From Gordonia rhizosphera NBRC 16068 (GTDB taxonomy: Bacteria > Actinomycetota > Actinomycetes > Mycobacteriales > Mycobacteriaceae): a DNA stretch of 64,000 nt. This document shows, one piece after another, positions 1 through 9,834 of this stretch. The number at the start of each line of letters is the position of its first letter. The first letter of the stretch is position 1. The position numbers were made by a program, and so were the translations under genes. The stretch is taken from assembly GCF_000298195.1 (NCBI RefSeq), contig NZ_BAHC01000164.1:1-64000 (forward strand). The letters run 5' to 3'. Under the pieces are notes generated by a model. That model did no database searches and was not told where the DNA came from. It saw nothing but the letters and a program-made list of their open reading frames with translations.

Positions 1-2768
1 TCATCTAGCAGCAGCGCCGCCGGCTCGAACCGGTCGAGGCGCGCCAGGATGTCGACGACCGTCCGCAACGAGACCCACTGATGGGTCCAGTTGCCCGCGT
101 CGCGCCAGTGACCCACGACGTCGACGAACAGCTCCGCCGCCATCTCCGGGCTGCCGTGCCGTGCCTCGATGGAGGCGCGTGACACCATCGCAACGCCGAG
201 CAGATACCGGTCGCCGTTGCGCTTGGCCTCGGCGATCGACGAGTCGAGCAGCGTCGCCGCACGGACCGGATCGGAGTCGAGGATGCACTCGCCGGCCACG
301 TAGCGACACCAGGCCGCGACGACGTCCTCACCCGACGAGTCGCAGGTCGCCGCGAGTTCGATCGCGACGGTGCAGTGGTCACCGGAGCACCCGCCATCTC
401 CGGACGCCTGTCCCTGGTAGACCCGGATGAGTACCGTGGTCGCGGCGGCCATGTGGGCGACACCCGCCATCTGCGCGGCCACGGCGGTGTCCTGGACGGC
501 GTGCGCGCGCAGCAGAGCGGTGTCGGCGTCACCCTGAAACAGCGCGACCTCCTCGAGCATCATCAGCAGATACGCCTCGACGGCGGGTGCCGGCTGCGAT
601 GCGAGCCCCGTACGGGCATATCGCTCCGCGGCGGACAGGTCACCGTCGAACCGTGCGCCACCCGCGGCGACCGCCCAGGCCGCCGCGCCGTCACCGTGCT
701 CATCGGGCGAGGGCAACCTCGCGATCACCCGGCGAGCCCACCCGGTCACCTCTGTACTCATGCTGAGCTCGAGGTAGGGGATCACCCCTTCGAGAAGTCT
801 GCTCGCCACCTGCGGATCCCGGTCCGTGACACATTCGATCGCGGCTCGGATGTCGTCGAGGCGGGTGGTCACCCGGGCCGCCGCGGCGACATGTCCCGGA
901 CCGAACAGATCGCGGCCGAGCGGCGCCAGCCAGTCCGCCACCCACGCCGCGTGCGCGGCACGCACCGCCTCGAGGTGCTCGCTGTCCTCGAGTTGTCGAA
1001 TCCCGAACGCGCGCAGGGTCTCCAGCATGTGATAGCCGCCGGATTCGACCGCCAGCATCGACGTGTCGACCAGTTCGGCGACTGCGTCGGCGACATCGGG
1101 CCGCGCCAGGGCACCGGTCGACTCGGCCAGTTCCTCGGCGTCGTCGAGGTCGAAGCGTGACGGGAACACGGCGAGCGTGTCGAACAGCCTCCGGGAGGCC
1201 TCGCTGAGAAGCCCGTAGGACCAGTCGACGAGCGCATGCAGACTTCGGTGCCTCGGCGCCGTGGCGCGGGCGCCCCGCAGGATTCGGAACCGCCACTGGA
1301 GTCGTTGCACCAGCACCTCGGGCGGGATGGCCCGCGCCTTGGTCGCCGCGAGTTCCAGGCCCAGTGGCAGTCCGTCGAGCCGACGACAGATCTCGGCGAC
1401 GGCAGACGCATTCTCGTCGGTCAGCGCGAAACGCCGGTCGCGGGCGTGGGCACGGGCACAGAACAGTTGGACCGACGGCGATTCCGCGATCGAGGACGCG
1501 GACGCCCCAGGTGACGGAGTGTCCAGCGGTTCGAGAACCGACACCTGTTCGCCGTCAATACCCAGTGCCACACGTGATGTCGCGAGGATCGTGACGCCGC
1601 GGCAGCGACCGCGCACCGTCCGCGCGAGTTCGGCGGCCGTGTCCGCGACGTGCTCGCAGTTGTCGAGAACCAGCAAACCCGTTCGGGGTACGAGAGATTC
1701 GGTCAGGGCGTCGAGGACATCCAGATCGCGCCGCACCGTCACCCCGGTCGCGGACACCACGCTGTGCACCACCGCGTCGGGGGTCGAGACCGCGGACAGT
1801 TCGGTGAACCAGACGTTGTCGCGATCGCGGACAAACCGCCGCACCAGGGCGGTCTTTCCCACGCCACCCGGTCCGACCACGGTCACCATCCCCGAATCAC
1901 CAAGGCGTTGTTCGAGTTCGGCTAAATCATCGGTTCGTCCGATGATCGAGCCCGTCACCTCCTCAGCTCCTGCCGGTGTCGCTTGTGCCACCGACCGCGA
2001 CGGCGCCCCGGAGAGGATTCTCGTGTGGAGATCCTGGACTCGCTGCGCCGGTTCGGTGCCGAGGTCGACCGAGAGTCGTTGCCGTAGTGTGCGGTAGACC
2101 TCGAGTGCATCCGCAGCCCGGTCGGCTCGCCACAGCGCCTGCATGAGTAATAGGTGCAGGCTCTCGCGGTATGGGTGTTCGTCGGCGATGGCCGCCAGGC
2201 GCGTGGCTGCCTCGGCGGCATGCCCGGTGCGCAGCTGCGCCTCGGCGGCGACTTCGGCCGTATGCACGCGCATCTGGCCGAGCGCCTCCACCTCCGATCG
2301 CACCCATGGCTGGTCTGAGAACTCGCCGTATGCCCTTCCCTGCCAGAGTGATTCGGCTGCATCGACGGTCTCGACCGCAGCCGCCGGGTCCGTCGCGACG
2401 AGCGCCTCGGCATTATGGCAGCGGTCCATGAAGAGCAGCGAGTCCACGTCCGACCGGTCGACCACGAGTGAATAGCCAGGCGCGGCGGTGACCACACGCA
2501 GCGCATCGGACACGCCGCGGTCGCGGAGTTGTCCGCGCAGACGGAAGATCAGGTTCTGCAGTGCGGCATCGGGGGCGGCGGGTGGATGATCGGGCCACAG
2601 GATGTCGGCGAGCCAGTCGACGTCGGCCACCGTATTAGCGCGAGATGCGAGGGCCGCGAGCAGACATCGGAGTCGCGGGCTGCCGAACTGGCCGAGATCA
2701 CCACCTGTTCGCCCGGGTACGTCGACCGGGCCCAGAAGCAGAAGGCTGACCACGCGGCATTCTATCAT
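1..2768 (-). CDS. SARP/BTAD-type transcriptional regulator with NB-ARC ATPase domain (3' end outside window)
   Basis: 922 codons are visible and the frame runs off the left edge, so the C-terminus is missing. The N-terminus looks like the winged-helix DNA-binding domain of the AfsR/SARP family, followed by a bacterial transcriptional activation (BTAD) domain to about residue 260. A P-loop GPGGVGKT lies at residues 299-306, with a Walker B-like LLVLDNCEH further on. The rest is helical and TPR-like. Such proteins are ATP-dependent activators of secondary-metabolism or adaptive genes. ATG at 2768 is the outermost start; a GTG at 2753 is also possible. It is divergent from a methyltransferase gene, with only 6 bp between the two start codons, so the promoters must overlap coding sequence. 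The target genes are unknown. Confidence 0.88.
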   Translation of the reverse strand, partial: MIECRVVSLLLLGPVDVPGRTGGDLGQFGSPRLRCLLAALASRANTVADVDWLADILWPDHPPAAPDAALQNLIFRLRGQLRDRGVSDALRVVTAAPGYSLVVDRSDVDSLLFMDRCHNAEALVATDPAAAVETVDAAESLWQGRAYGEFSDQPWVRSEVEALGQMRVHTAEVAAEAQLRTGHAAEAATRLAAIADEHPYRESLHLLLMQALWRADRAADALEVYRTLRQRLSVDLGTEPAQRVQDLHTRILSGAPSRSVAQATPAGAEEVTGSIIGRTDDLAELEQRLGDSGMVTVVGPGGVGKTALVRRFVRDRDNVWFTELSAVSTPDAVVHSVVSATGVTVRRDLDVLDALTESLVPRTGLLVLDNCEHVADTAAELARTVRGRCRGVTILATSRVALGIDGEQVSVLEPLDTPSPGASASSIAESPSVQLFCARAHARDRRFALTDENASAVAEICRRLDGLPLGLELAATKARAIPPEVLVQRLQWRFRILRGARATAPRHRSLHALVDWSYGLLSEASRRLFDTLAVFPSRFDLDDAEELAESTGALARPDVADAVAELVDTSMLAVESGGYHMLETLRAFGIRQLEDSEHLEAVRAAHAAWVADWLAPLGRDLFGPGHVAAAARVTTRLDDIRAAIECVTDRDPQVASRLLEGVIPYLELSMSTEVTGWARRVIARLPSPDEHGDGAAAWAVAAGGARFDGDLSAAERYARTGLASQPAPAVEAYLLMMLEEVALFQGDADTALLRAHAVQDTAVAAQMAGVAHMAAATTVLIRVYQGQASGDGGCSGDHCTVAIELAATCDSSGEDVVAAWCRYVAGECILDSDPVRAATLLDSSIAEAKRNGDRYLLGVAMVSRASIEARHGSPEMAAELFVDVVGHWRDAGNWTHQWVSLRTVVDILARLDRFEPAALLLD

Positions 2769-2774
2769 CGCAGG

Positions 2775-3623
2775 GTGGCGATCAGTGAGGACGAGTGCGA
2801 CCCCGGGGTAGCGCAGGTGCGGCCCCCGCGCCTGCTTCCCGACGCCGATTCCGCGACGAGCGAGCGGGCCAATCGTTGGTGGTGGGACCACGATGCGGAC
2901 AACTATCACGCCGAGCACGGCGAGTTCCTCGGCACCTACGTGGCCGGCGGCGATTTCGTGTGGTGCCCTGAGGGCGTCCGGGAGGAGGAAGCGCATCTGC
3001 TCGGACCTGTCGACGGCCGCGACATACTCGAGATCGGCTGCGGCTCGGCACCCTGCGCGCGCTGGCTCACCGCCCACGGTGCGCGGGCGGTCGGCATCGA
3101 CCTGTCGCGGCGCATGCTCGGCATCGGGCTCGCCGCGATGGCCGATGACGACACACCGACCCCGCTGGTGCAGGCCACCGCGGAGTCGTTGCCGTTCGCC
3201 GACGAATCCTTCGACGCGGCGTGCTCGGCGTTCGGTGCGGTCCCCTTCGTCGCGGACACGGCTCGGGTGATGGCCGAGGTGGCCCGTGTGCTGCGCCCCG
3301 GGGGCCGGTGGGTCTTCGCGGTCAACCACCCCATGCGCTGGATGTTCCCCGACGACCCGGGTCCCGACGGCCTCACCGTCGCGATCCCGTACTTCAACCG
3401 GACGCCCTACACCGAGATCGACGACGACGGTGAGGTCACCTACGTCGAGCATCACCGCACTATCGGCGACCGTGTCCGGGAAATCCGTTCGGCGGGAATG
3501 ATCCTCGACGACATCGTCGAACCCGAATGGCCCGAGGGTTTCGACCAGATCTGGGGACAGTGGAGCCCGCTACGTGGCCAGTTCTTTCCGGGCACCGCCA
3601 TTTTCTGCTGCCATAAGCCCTGA
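2775..3623 (+). CDS. Class I SAM-dependent methyltransferase
   Basis: 282 residues from a GTG start. The SAM-binding motif I is LEIGCGSAPCARWL, followed by an acidic GIDLSRRML strand end and a post-motif LRPGGRWVFAVNHP, the standard Rossmann-type methyltransferase order. The N-terminal stretch with WWWDHDADNYHAEHG is typical of an actinobacterial family of small-molecule methyltransferases; the substrate is unknown. No convincing Shine-Dalgarno precedes the GTG, and a downstream GTG near 2817 is an alternative start. An upstream extension of the frame to 2529 is rejected because it lies antisense inside the regulator. The divergent SARP regulator is a plausible controller. Confidence 0.8.
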   Translation: MAISEDECDPGVAQVRPPRLLPDADSATSERANRWWWDHDADNYHAEHGEFLGTYVAGGDFVWCPEGVREEEAHLLGPVDGRDILEIGCGSAPCARWLTAHGARAVGIDLSRRMLGIGLAAMADDDTPTPLVQATAESLPFADESFDAACSAFGAVPFVADTARVMAEVARVLRPGGRWVFAVNHPMRWMFPDDPGPDGLTVAIPYFNRTPYTEIDDDGEVTYVEHHRTIGDRVREIRSAGMILDDIVEPEWPEGFDQIWGQWSPLRGQFFPGTAIFCCHKP

Positions 3624-3649
3624 CGGCCCCAGCGGAGTCGGTCGCGGGT

Positions 3650-4423
3650 TCAGAGCAGCTTCGACAAGAACGACTGGGTCCGTTCGTGCTGCGGGTTGGC
3701 CAGCACCTCGCGGGGATCGCCCTTCTCGACGACCACGCCACCGTCCATGAAGACCAACTGGTCGGCGACCTCGCGGGCGAACCCCATCTCGTGGGTGACG
3801 ACCAGCATCGTCATGCCGCTCGCGGCGAGTTCCCGCATCACGTTCAGCACCTCGCCGACGAGTTCGGGGTCGAGGGCCGAGGTCGGTTCGTCGAACAGCA
3901 TCAGCTTCGGTTCCATCGCCAGTGCCCTGGCGATCGCCACGCGCTGCTGCTGCCCACCCGACAACTGCGCCGGGTAGGTGTCGGCCTTGTCGGCCAACCC
4001 CACCCGGTCGAGCAGACTGCGGGCCCGTTGGGTGGCCTCGCGCTTGTTCTGCTTCTTGACCTGGATGGGCGCCTCGATGACATTCCCCAGGGCGGTCCGA
4101 TGCGGGAACAGGTTGAAGTGCTGGAACACCATGCCGATGTCGCGGCGCTGCTTCGCGGCGTCCTTCGGGCTCATCTCGTAGAGCTTGTCGCCCTTTTCGC
4201 GATAGCCGATCAGGTCACCGTCGACGTAGAGCCGCCCGGCGTTGACCACCTCGAGGTGGTTGACGCACCGCAGGAACGTCGACTTCCCCGATCCGGACGG
4301 GCCGATGAGACAGGCCACCTCACCGCGGCCGACCTCGAGCGTGATGCCCTTCAGCACCTCGAGCGATCCAAAACTCTTGCAGACCTTGTCCGCGAGGACC
4401 ATCGGGGTGTCAGCGTCGCTCAT
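3650..4423 (-). CDS. Polar amino-acid ABC transporter ATP-binding protein
   Basis: 257 residues, a full-length GlnQ/HisP-type ATPase. Visible are Walker [10 protein letters not shown], the Q-loop region ending in [10 protein letters not shown], the signature [15 protein letters not shown], Walker [15 protein letters not shown] and the H-loop VVTHEMGFA. It energises uptake of a polar amino acid (glutamine/glutamate class) at the cytoplasmic face of the membrane. Its start overlaps the permease gene by 14 bp, and it is the third gene of the operon binding protein, permease, ATPase. The exact substrate cannot be told from sequence. Confidence 0.95.
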   Translation of the reverse strand: MSDADTPMVLADKVCKSFGSLEVLKGITLEVGRGEVACLIGPSGSGKSTFLRCVNHLEVVNAGRLYVDGDLIGYREKGDKLYEMSPKDAAKQRRDIGMVFQHFNLFPHRTALGNVIEAPIQVKKQNKREATQRARSLLDRVGLADKADTYPAQLSGGQQQRVAIARALAMEPKLMLFDEPTSALDPELVGEVLNVMRELAASGMTMLVVTHEMGFAREVADQLVFMDGGVVVEKGDPREVLANPQHERTQSFLSKLL

Positions 4424-5372
4424 CGCTCTCCCCCTCGACGATCGTGGACTCTGTTTCCTTTGCCGCGGCCTGCGCCTTCAACTGACGGGCGGTCAACTGC
4501 CGACTCGCACCTTTCGAGTAGTACCGCTCGAGGTAGTACTGGCCGACCATGAGCACACTCGTCACGATGAGGTACCAGGTCGACGCCACGATCAGCAGCG
4601 GGATCGGTTGGAAGTTGACGCCCGAGATGTCGCGGGCACGACCGTAGAGCTCCAGACTGAACGGCACGGCGACCACCAGGCTGGTCGTCTTGAGCATACT
4701 GATGATCTCGTTGCCCGTGGGCGGGATGATGACCCGCATCGCCTGCGGCAGCACCGTGCGTCGCATCGTCTGCCACCACGACATGCCCAGCGCTACAGAG
4801 GCCTCGGTCTGTCCCTCACCCACCGACGACACACCCGCACGCACGATTTCGGCCATGTACGCGGCCTCATTGAGGGCCAGTCCGATCATCGCAAACAGAA
4901 ATGCCGCGTTCCATGCCTGGATGTTGAAATGGGCGAACTGCACGACGAACGGGATGCCCAGGTCGATCTGCTTGTAGATCGACGGGAACAGTCCCCAGAA
5001 CACCAGTTGCACGTACACCGGTGTGCCGCGGAAGATCCACAGGTAGACCCACGCGGTGTAGCGCAGCACCCGGTTGGATGAGAGCCGCATCACCGCCAGC
5101 ACGATGCCGAGCACGATCGCGATGAGCATCGAGAGGACGGTGAGCGCCAGCGTGTACGAGACACCGGAGAGGATCCGGGTGTCGAACAGGTACTGCGCGT
5201 AGGTGTCCCACGCGTAGGCGGGGTTGGTGGCCGCACCGTAGACGAACAGGGCGACGAGGATCAGGACGATGGCTGCCGAGATCCACTGCCCCGGATGCCG
5301 GAGCGGAACCGCCTTGATGGGGGCGGGTTCGTCGGGGTCGAGGCCGATGGGTCCGGTTGAGGGTGCCGTCAC
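4410..5372 (-). CDS. Polar amino-acid ABC transporter permease (His/Glu/Gln/Arg family)
   Basis: 320 residues with several hydrophobic segments. The EAA-loop region has the form [15 protein letters not shown]...[12 protein letters not shown], diagnostic of the HisM/GlnP permease family. The N-terminal roughly 45 residues are cytoplasmic and proline-rich ([11 protein letters not shown]). One gene encodes the permease, so a homodimer with the overlapping ATPase is expected. It starts 8 bp after the stop of the binding-protein gene. Confidence 0.95.
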   Translation of the reverse strand: MTAPSTGPIGLDPDEPAPIKAVPLRHPGQWISAAIVLILVALFVYGAATNPAYAWDTYAQYLFDTRILSGVSYTLALTVLSMLIAIVLGIVLAVMRLSSNRVLRYTAWVYLWIFRGTPVYVQLVFWGLFPSIYKQIDLGIPFVVQFAHFNIQAWNAAFLFAMIGLALNEAAYMAEIVRAGVSSVGEGQTEASVALGMSWWQTMRRTVLPQAMRVIIPPTGNEIISMLKTTSLVVAVPFSLELYGRARDISGVNFQPIPLLIVASTWYLIVTSVLMVGQYYLERYYSKGASRQLTARQLKAQAAAKETESTIVEGESDERR

Positions 5373-5380
5373 GTCTCGCC

Positions 5381-6292
5381 TCAGCTGACCGCGCCATTGA
5401 TCACCGAGGTCGGGATGGTGCCGGCCTCGACACCCCAGTTCTCGGCGATCTGCTGGTACTGACCATTGTCGATCAGGTACTGCACGGCCTTCTGCAGTGC
5501 CGGCCCCAACTCGGAGCCCTTGACGATCGGATAACCGTACGGTGCCGAATCAGCGATGGGGCCGGCCGGCTCGAGTGCCCCGTTGGACCGCTTGATCGCG
5601 TATGCCGTGACCGGAGAGTCCGCCGACATGGCGTCGACCTTGCCGAGGACGAGCGCGTTGGTCGCCTCGTCCTGGGACTCGAACTTGAGTTTCTCGATCG
5701 CCGGCTTGCCCGCATCTGTGCAGGCCTTGCTCTTGGCCGGGATCTCTTCGGTGTCCTCGTAGGTCGTCGACTGCACTGCAACCCGCTTGCCGCAGGCGTT
5801 GTTGGGGTCGATGCTGCCGCCCGCCTGCTGGGCCCATTGGACACCGGCGCTGAAGTACGTGACGAAGTCGACCTGCTTCTCGCGCTCCTTGTTGTCGGTG
5901 AACGACGACATGCCGACGTTGAAGGTGCCCTGCTGGATGGCGGGAATGATCTTGTCGAAGTCGGCTTCCCTGTACTCAGGGGTCAGCCCGAGCACACCGG
6001 TGACGGCGTCCATCAGATCGACGTCGAAGCCGACGATCTTGCCGCTCGCATCCCTGTATTCGTTCGGCTGGTAGGGCACGTTCACACCGATGACGAGCTT
6101 GCCGGATTGTGCGATGTCGGGGGGTAGAAGCGCGGCGATCTCGTCGACCTTCGAGACCTCGACCTTCGCCGTCGAGGACGTCGGACCCGACGATCCGGAC
6201 TCGTCGTTGCTGCAGCCGGCCAAGGCGAGTGCCAGGACCGCGATGAGCGCCAACAGCGGCCCACCCAGCCGAGACGATCGCAGATAACGCAT
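5381..6292 (-). CDS. Polar amino-acid ABC transporter substrate-binding lipoprotein
   Basis: 303 residues from the ATG at 6292; an in-frame start 10 codons upstream is less suited to a signal peptide. A signal peptide ends in the lipobox LALAGC, so it is a secreted lipoprotein anchored to the outer face of the membrane. The mature part has the SBP family 3 fold, with GKIVGFDVDLMDAVTGVLG and a GYPIVKGSELGPALQKAV segment near the end. It is the first gene of the three-gene uptake operon. A GlnR-like box lies about 120 bp upstream, suggesting nitrogen control. Confidence 0.93.
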   Translation of the reverse strand: MRYLRSSRLGGPLLALIAVLALALAGCSNDESGSSGPTSSTAKVEVSKVDEIAALLPPDIAQSGKLVIGVNVPYQPNEYRDASGKIVGFDVDLMDAVTGVLGLTPEYREADFDKIIPAIQQGTFNVGMSSFTDNKEREKQVDFVTYFSAGVQWAQQAGGSIDPNNACGKRVAVQSTTYEDTEEIPAKSKACTDAGKPAIEKLKFESQDEATNALVLGKVDAMSADSPVTAYAIKRSNGALEPAGPIADSAPYGYPIVKGSELGPALQKAVQYLIDNGQYQQIAENWGVEAGTIPTSVINGAVS

Positions 6293-6408
6293 CACAGACC
6301 CCATCCGTCGACTTCGGAACATGCATGCACATGATCGCGGGCACGCCTGCCACTGCTCGTCGGCGCGCTGTCTCGAACTTACTGGCTGGCAAGCCGATCC
6401 ACCGGGTA

Positions 6409-6424
6409 GTTACGAGAGATTAAC
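6409..6424. promoter_or_regulatory. Candidate GlnR-type box upstream of amino-acid ABC operon
   Basis: GTTAC-GAGAGA-TTAAC, two half sites separated by 6 bp, resembling the actinobacterial GlnR pattern gTnAC-n6-GaAAC and also fitting the AC-n9-AC pattern reported for mycobacteria. It lies about 117 bp upstream of the binding-protein ATG. The match is imperfect (4 of 5 in one half site on the operon strand), so it is only a candidate. Confidence 0.35.
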
Positions 6425-6444
6425 CGGGTCGGGTCCGGGATGTG

Positions 6445-9174
6445 TCAGTGTGCGGCGTCGTCCCAGGAACGCCCGAACCCGACCGAGACCTCCAGCGGCA
6501 CGGACAGGGTGATGGCGTTGCCCATCTCCTCCCGCACCACGGCTTCGGTGGCCTCACGCTCACCGGTGGCCACCTCGAGGACCAGCTCGTCGTGGACCTG
6601 CAGCAACATCCGCGACCGCAACTGTTCTGCGACAAGACGTTTCTGCACGTTGATCATCGCGACCTTGATGATGTCGGCGGCGGTGCCCTGGATCGGGGCG
6701 TTGAGCGCCATCCGCTCGGCGGACTGCCGCCGCTGCCAGTTGTCGCTGTTGAGGTCGGGCAGGTAGCGCCGGCGGCCGAACAGCGTCGCCGTGTACTCGT
6801 TGCGCCGGGCCTCGTCGACGACGTGATGCAGGTAGTCGCGGACGCCCCCGAACCGCGCGAAGTAGGCCTCCATCTGTTCCTTGGCCTCGTCGCGGCTGAT
6901 CTTGAGCTGGGCGGCGAGACCGAAGGCGCTCAGCCCGTATGCCAGGCCGTAGGACATGGCCTTGACGCGGTGCCGCATCTCCGGGGTGACCTCGTCGATC
7001 GGAACACCGAAGGCCCGCGACCCGACGAAGTTGTGCAGGTCCTCGCCGGTGTTGAACGCCTCGATGAGCCCGGCGTCCTCGGACAGGTGCGCCATGATGC
7101 GCATCTCGATCTGGCTGTAGTCCACCGTCATCAGACAGTCATAGCCAACTCCGACGACGAATCCGTGCCGGATCTGTCGTCCCGCCGGGGTGCGCACCGG
7201 GATGTTCTGCAGGTTCGGTTCGGTCGACGAGAGCCGGCCGGTCGCGGCGATGGTCTGGTTGAAGGTGGTGTGGACGCGACCGTCGTCGGCGACCGACTTG
7301 AGCAGCCCGTCCACGGTCACCTTCAGCCGGGTCGCGTCGCGGTGCTCGAGCAGGTACGCGAGGAACGGGTGTTCGGTCTTCTCGTACAGGCTCTGCAGCG
7401 CGTCGGCGTCGGTGGTGTAGCCGGTCTTGGTCTTTTTGGTCTTCGGCATGTCGAGCTTGTCGAAGAGCACCGTCTGCAACTGCTTCGGTGAGCCGAGGTT
7501 GATCTGTTCGCCGATCACCTCGTAGGCGGAGTCGGCGGCCGTCCGGATGCGCTGGGCGAAATCGGCTTCGAGTTCGGCGAAGTGGCCGACGTCGACGGCG
7601 ATGCCGGCTGCCTCCAATTCGGCGAGGACGAACGTGAGCGGCAACTCCATCTCGGTCAGCAGCGGTTTGGAGTCGATGCGGTCGAGTTCGGTGTCGAGGA
7701 CGTCGGCGAGTTCGGCGACCGCGCGGGCCTCGAGCATCTGCTGCTCGGCGGCGCGCGCGTCGGTGGCGTCGTCGTCGAGCAACGACATCTGACCGCCCTC
7801 GGGCGCGGAGTCGTCGCGGAGCTCACGCCGCAGGTAGCGCAGCGCGAGGTCGTCGAGGTTGAAGGTCCGCTGGCCGGGACGGACAAGGTAGGCGGCCAGC
7901 GACGTGTCGCTGGTGACACCGCCCAACGTCCACCCGCGTGCCCGCAGCCCGTGGATGGCCCACTTCGCCTCGTGCAGCGCCTTCGGCCGGTCGGTGTCGG
8001 CGAGCCAGTCGCCGAGCGCCTGCTCGTCGTCGGCGTCGATCCCGGGGACGTCGACGAAGGCGGCGGTGTCGTCGGCGGCCGCGATCGCGATGCCGGTGGC
8101 GTCGCCGCCGACGACGCGGTGCGGCGAGGTGACCGCCACCCCGCTGCGGCCGGTAGCGGTGTGCTCGGCGAGCCAGGCCCGCACCTGCCCCGGGGCCAGC
8201 ACGGTGCCGTTCAGGTCGAAACCGGATTCCGCCTCGGGCTCAACGGAACTCAACGTCGAGAACAACCTGTCGCGCAGGACGCGGAACTCGAGGTCGTCGA
8301 AAAGCTGGTGGATGCGGTCCCGGTCCCAGCCGACCATCGCCAGATCGTCGGGTGTCGCCGGTAGCTGCATGTCGCGGACCAGCTCGGTGAGCCGGCGGTT
8401 GGTCTGCACCGACGCCAGGTGGGCCCGCAACGCGTCGCCGACCTTGCCCTTCACCTCGTCCACGTGGTCGACCAGCGAGGCCAGCGAGCCGTATTCGCGG
8501 ATCCACTTCGACGCCGTCTTCTCCCCCACCCCGGGGATGCCGGGCAGGTTGTCGCTCGGGTCGCCGCGTAGCGCCGCGTAATCCGGGTACTGCGCCGGGG
8601 TCAGGCCGTATTTCTTCTCGACCTCCTCGGGCGTGAACCGGGTCAGGTCGGAGACCCCTTTGCGCGGATAGAGCACGGTCACCGAATCGTTGACGAGCTG
8701 CAGCGAATCCCGGTCGCCGGTGACGACCAGCACCTGGTAGCCCTCCGCATCGGCCTGGGTGGCCAGGGTCGCGATGATGTCGTCGGCCTCGTATCCCTCG
8801 ATCGCCAGCACGGGGATGCCGAGCGCGTCGAGCACCTCCTTGGTGAGATCGACCTGGCCGTTGAACTCGTCGGGCGACTTCGACCGCTGCGCCTTGTACT
8901 CCGGAAACATCTCGGAACGAAACGTCTTGCGCGAGACGTCGAAGGCGGCGGCGATGTGGGTGGGTTCCTCGTCGCGGAGCAGGTTGATCAGCATCGAGGT
9001 GAAGCCGTAGACCGCGTTGGTGGTCTGCCCGGTGGCCGTCTTGAAGTTCTCCGCGGGCAACGCGAAGAACGCCCGATAGGCGAGCGAATGTCCGTCGAGC
9101 AGCATCAGACGCGGGCGGCCGGCCGGGCCGGAGGACCTCGTGGCGGGGGCGGTCGAACTCTTCGCGGGACTCAC
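6445..9174 (-). CDS. polA: DNA polymerase I
   Basis: 909 residues, the usual actinobacterial PolA length. The N-terminal 5'-3' exonuclease/flap domain shows LLDGHSLAYRAFFALP, YEADD, VTGDRDSLQLV and the helix-hairpin-helix GDPSDNLPGIPGVGEKTA. The central region appears to be a degenerate 3'-5' exonuclease domain, as in mycobacterial PolA. The C-terminal polymerase domain has EPNLQNIPVRT, motif A DYSQIEMR, the O-helix RHRVKAMSYGLAYG and motif C LQVHDELVLE. It fills repair gaps and removes Okazaki primers. The gene appears monocistronic and is followed by the amino-acid transporter operon on the same strand. Confidence 0.98.
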   Translation of the reverse strand: MSPAKSSTAPATRSSGPAGRPRLMLLDGHSLAYRAFFALPAENFKTATGQTTNAVYGFTSMLINLLRDEEPTHIAAAFDVSRKTFRSEMFPEYKAQRSKSPDEFNGQVDLTKEVLDALGIPVLAIEGYEADDIIATLATQADAEGYQVLVVTGDRDSLQLVNDSVTVLYPRKGVSDLTRFTPEEVEKKYGLTPAQYPDYAALRGDPSDNLPGIPGVGEKTASKWIREYGSLASLVDHVDEVKGKVGDALRAHLASVQTNRRLTELVRDMQLPATPDDLAMVGWDRDRIHQLFDDLEFRVLRDRLFSTLSSVEPEAESGFDLNGTVLAPGQVRAWLAEHTATGRSGVAVTSPHRVVGGDATGIAIAAADDTAAFVDVPGIDADDEQALGDWLADTDRPKALHEAKWAIHGLRARGWTLGGVTSDTSLAAYLVRPGQRTFNLDDLALRYLRRELRDDSAPEGGQMSLLDDDATDARAAEQQMLEARAVAELADVLDTELDRIDSKPLLTEMELPLTFVLAELEAAGIAVDVGHFAELEADFAQRIRTAADSAYEVIGEQINLGSPKQLQTVLFDKLDMPKTKKTKTGYTTDADALQSLYEKTEHPFLAYLLEHRDATRLKVTVDGLLKSVADDGRVHTTFNQTIAATGRLSSTEPNLQNIPVRTPAGRQIRHGFVVGVGYDCLMTVDYSQIEMRIMAHLSEDAGLIEAFNTGEDLHNFVGSRAFGVPIDEVTPEMRHRVKAMSYGLAYGLSAFGLAAQLKISRDEAKEQMEAYFARFGGVRDYLHHVVDEARRNEYTATLFGRRRYLPDLNSDNWQRRQSAERMALNAPIQGTAADIIKVAMINVQKRLVAEQLRSRMLLQVHDELVLEVATGEREATEAVVREEMGNAITLSVPLEVSVGFGRSWDDAAH

Positions 9175-9246
9175 CCCAGCGAGTCTAGTTATCCGGCCCG
9201 ACAGCGCCGGAGGGTGTGCGGTGGAGACCCGAGGCCGAGGCCCCGG

Positions 9247-9816
9247 TCAGCCCCGTCGGTACATCGTCCAGACGGTCGGCCCGTCCAGCGGCAGGGTGAC
9301 GGCCTCACGCACCTCGAATCCGAACCGCTCGTAGAGCGGCACGTTCGCCTCGTTGGAACTCTCCAGGTAGGCGGGGCCGTCGACGCGCTCGATCCCCGTG
9401 GTCAACAGTGCCGTGCCGACACCACGGCCTTGCACGGCCGCACCAACCTGACCGAGATACCAGTGCGGTTCGCGGGGCCGACGCTTGGCGAACTCCTGCT
9501 CGAGGAGCACACCTCGCCGGATACGGCCGCGGCAGGCCCGGAGGAAACCCTGCACCGACCCGATCTGCTGCAACGCCGACATCCGGGCGCCGGGCGGGTC
9601 CCAGACCGCCGCGCCCATCGGTTCGGCGTCGTGTTCGGCGAGGTCGATGACCGCGTCCGCGCCGTGCACCCACCGGATGAGGACGTCGAAGATCTGCTTG
9701 TCCCGACCGCGATCGGGCTGCATCCAGCGCAGCACCGGGTCGTCGGCGAATGCCCGCGCGAGCAGCGAGCTCACCAGGTCGAGGTCGCGACTCGATGTCA
9801 CCGTGGTGGTGGGCAT
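9247..9816 (-). CDS. GNAT family N-acetyltransferase
   Basis: 189 residues. The acetyl-CoA-binding motif is VGAAVQGRGVGTALLTTGI, the Q/RxxGxG/A signature of the GNAT fold. After it come the YLESSNEANVPLYERFGFEV segment and a C-terminal strand, as in related actinobacterial acetyltransferases. The substrate is unknown. It lies between livF and polA on the same strand, 18 bp from the livF stop, and may be transcribed ahead of the liv genes or alone. Confidence 0.9.
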   Translation of the reverse strand: MPTTTVTSSRDLDLVSSLLARAFADDPVLRWMQPDRGRDKQIFDVLIRWVHGADAVIDLAEHDAEPMGAAVWDPPGARMSALQQIGSVQGFLRACRGRIRRGVLLEQEFAKRRPREPHWYLGQVGAAVQGRGVGTALLTTGIERVDGPAYLESSNEANVPLYERFGFEVREAVTLPLDGPTVWTMYRRG

Positions 9817-9834
9817 GGCGCCGAGGATACCGAG

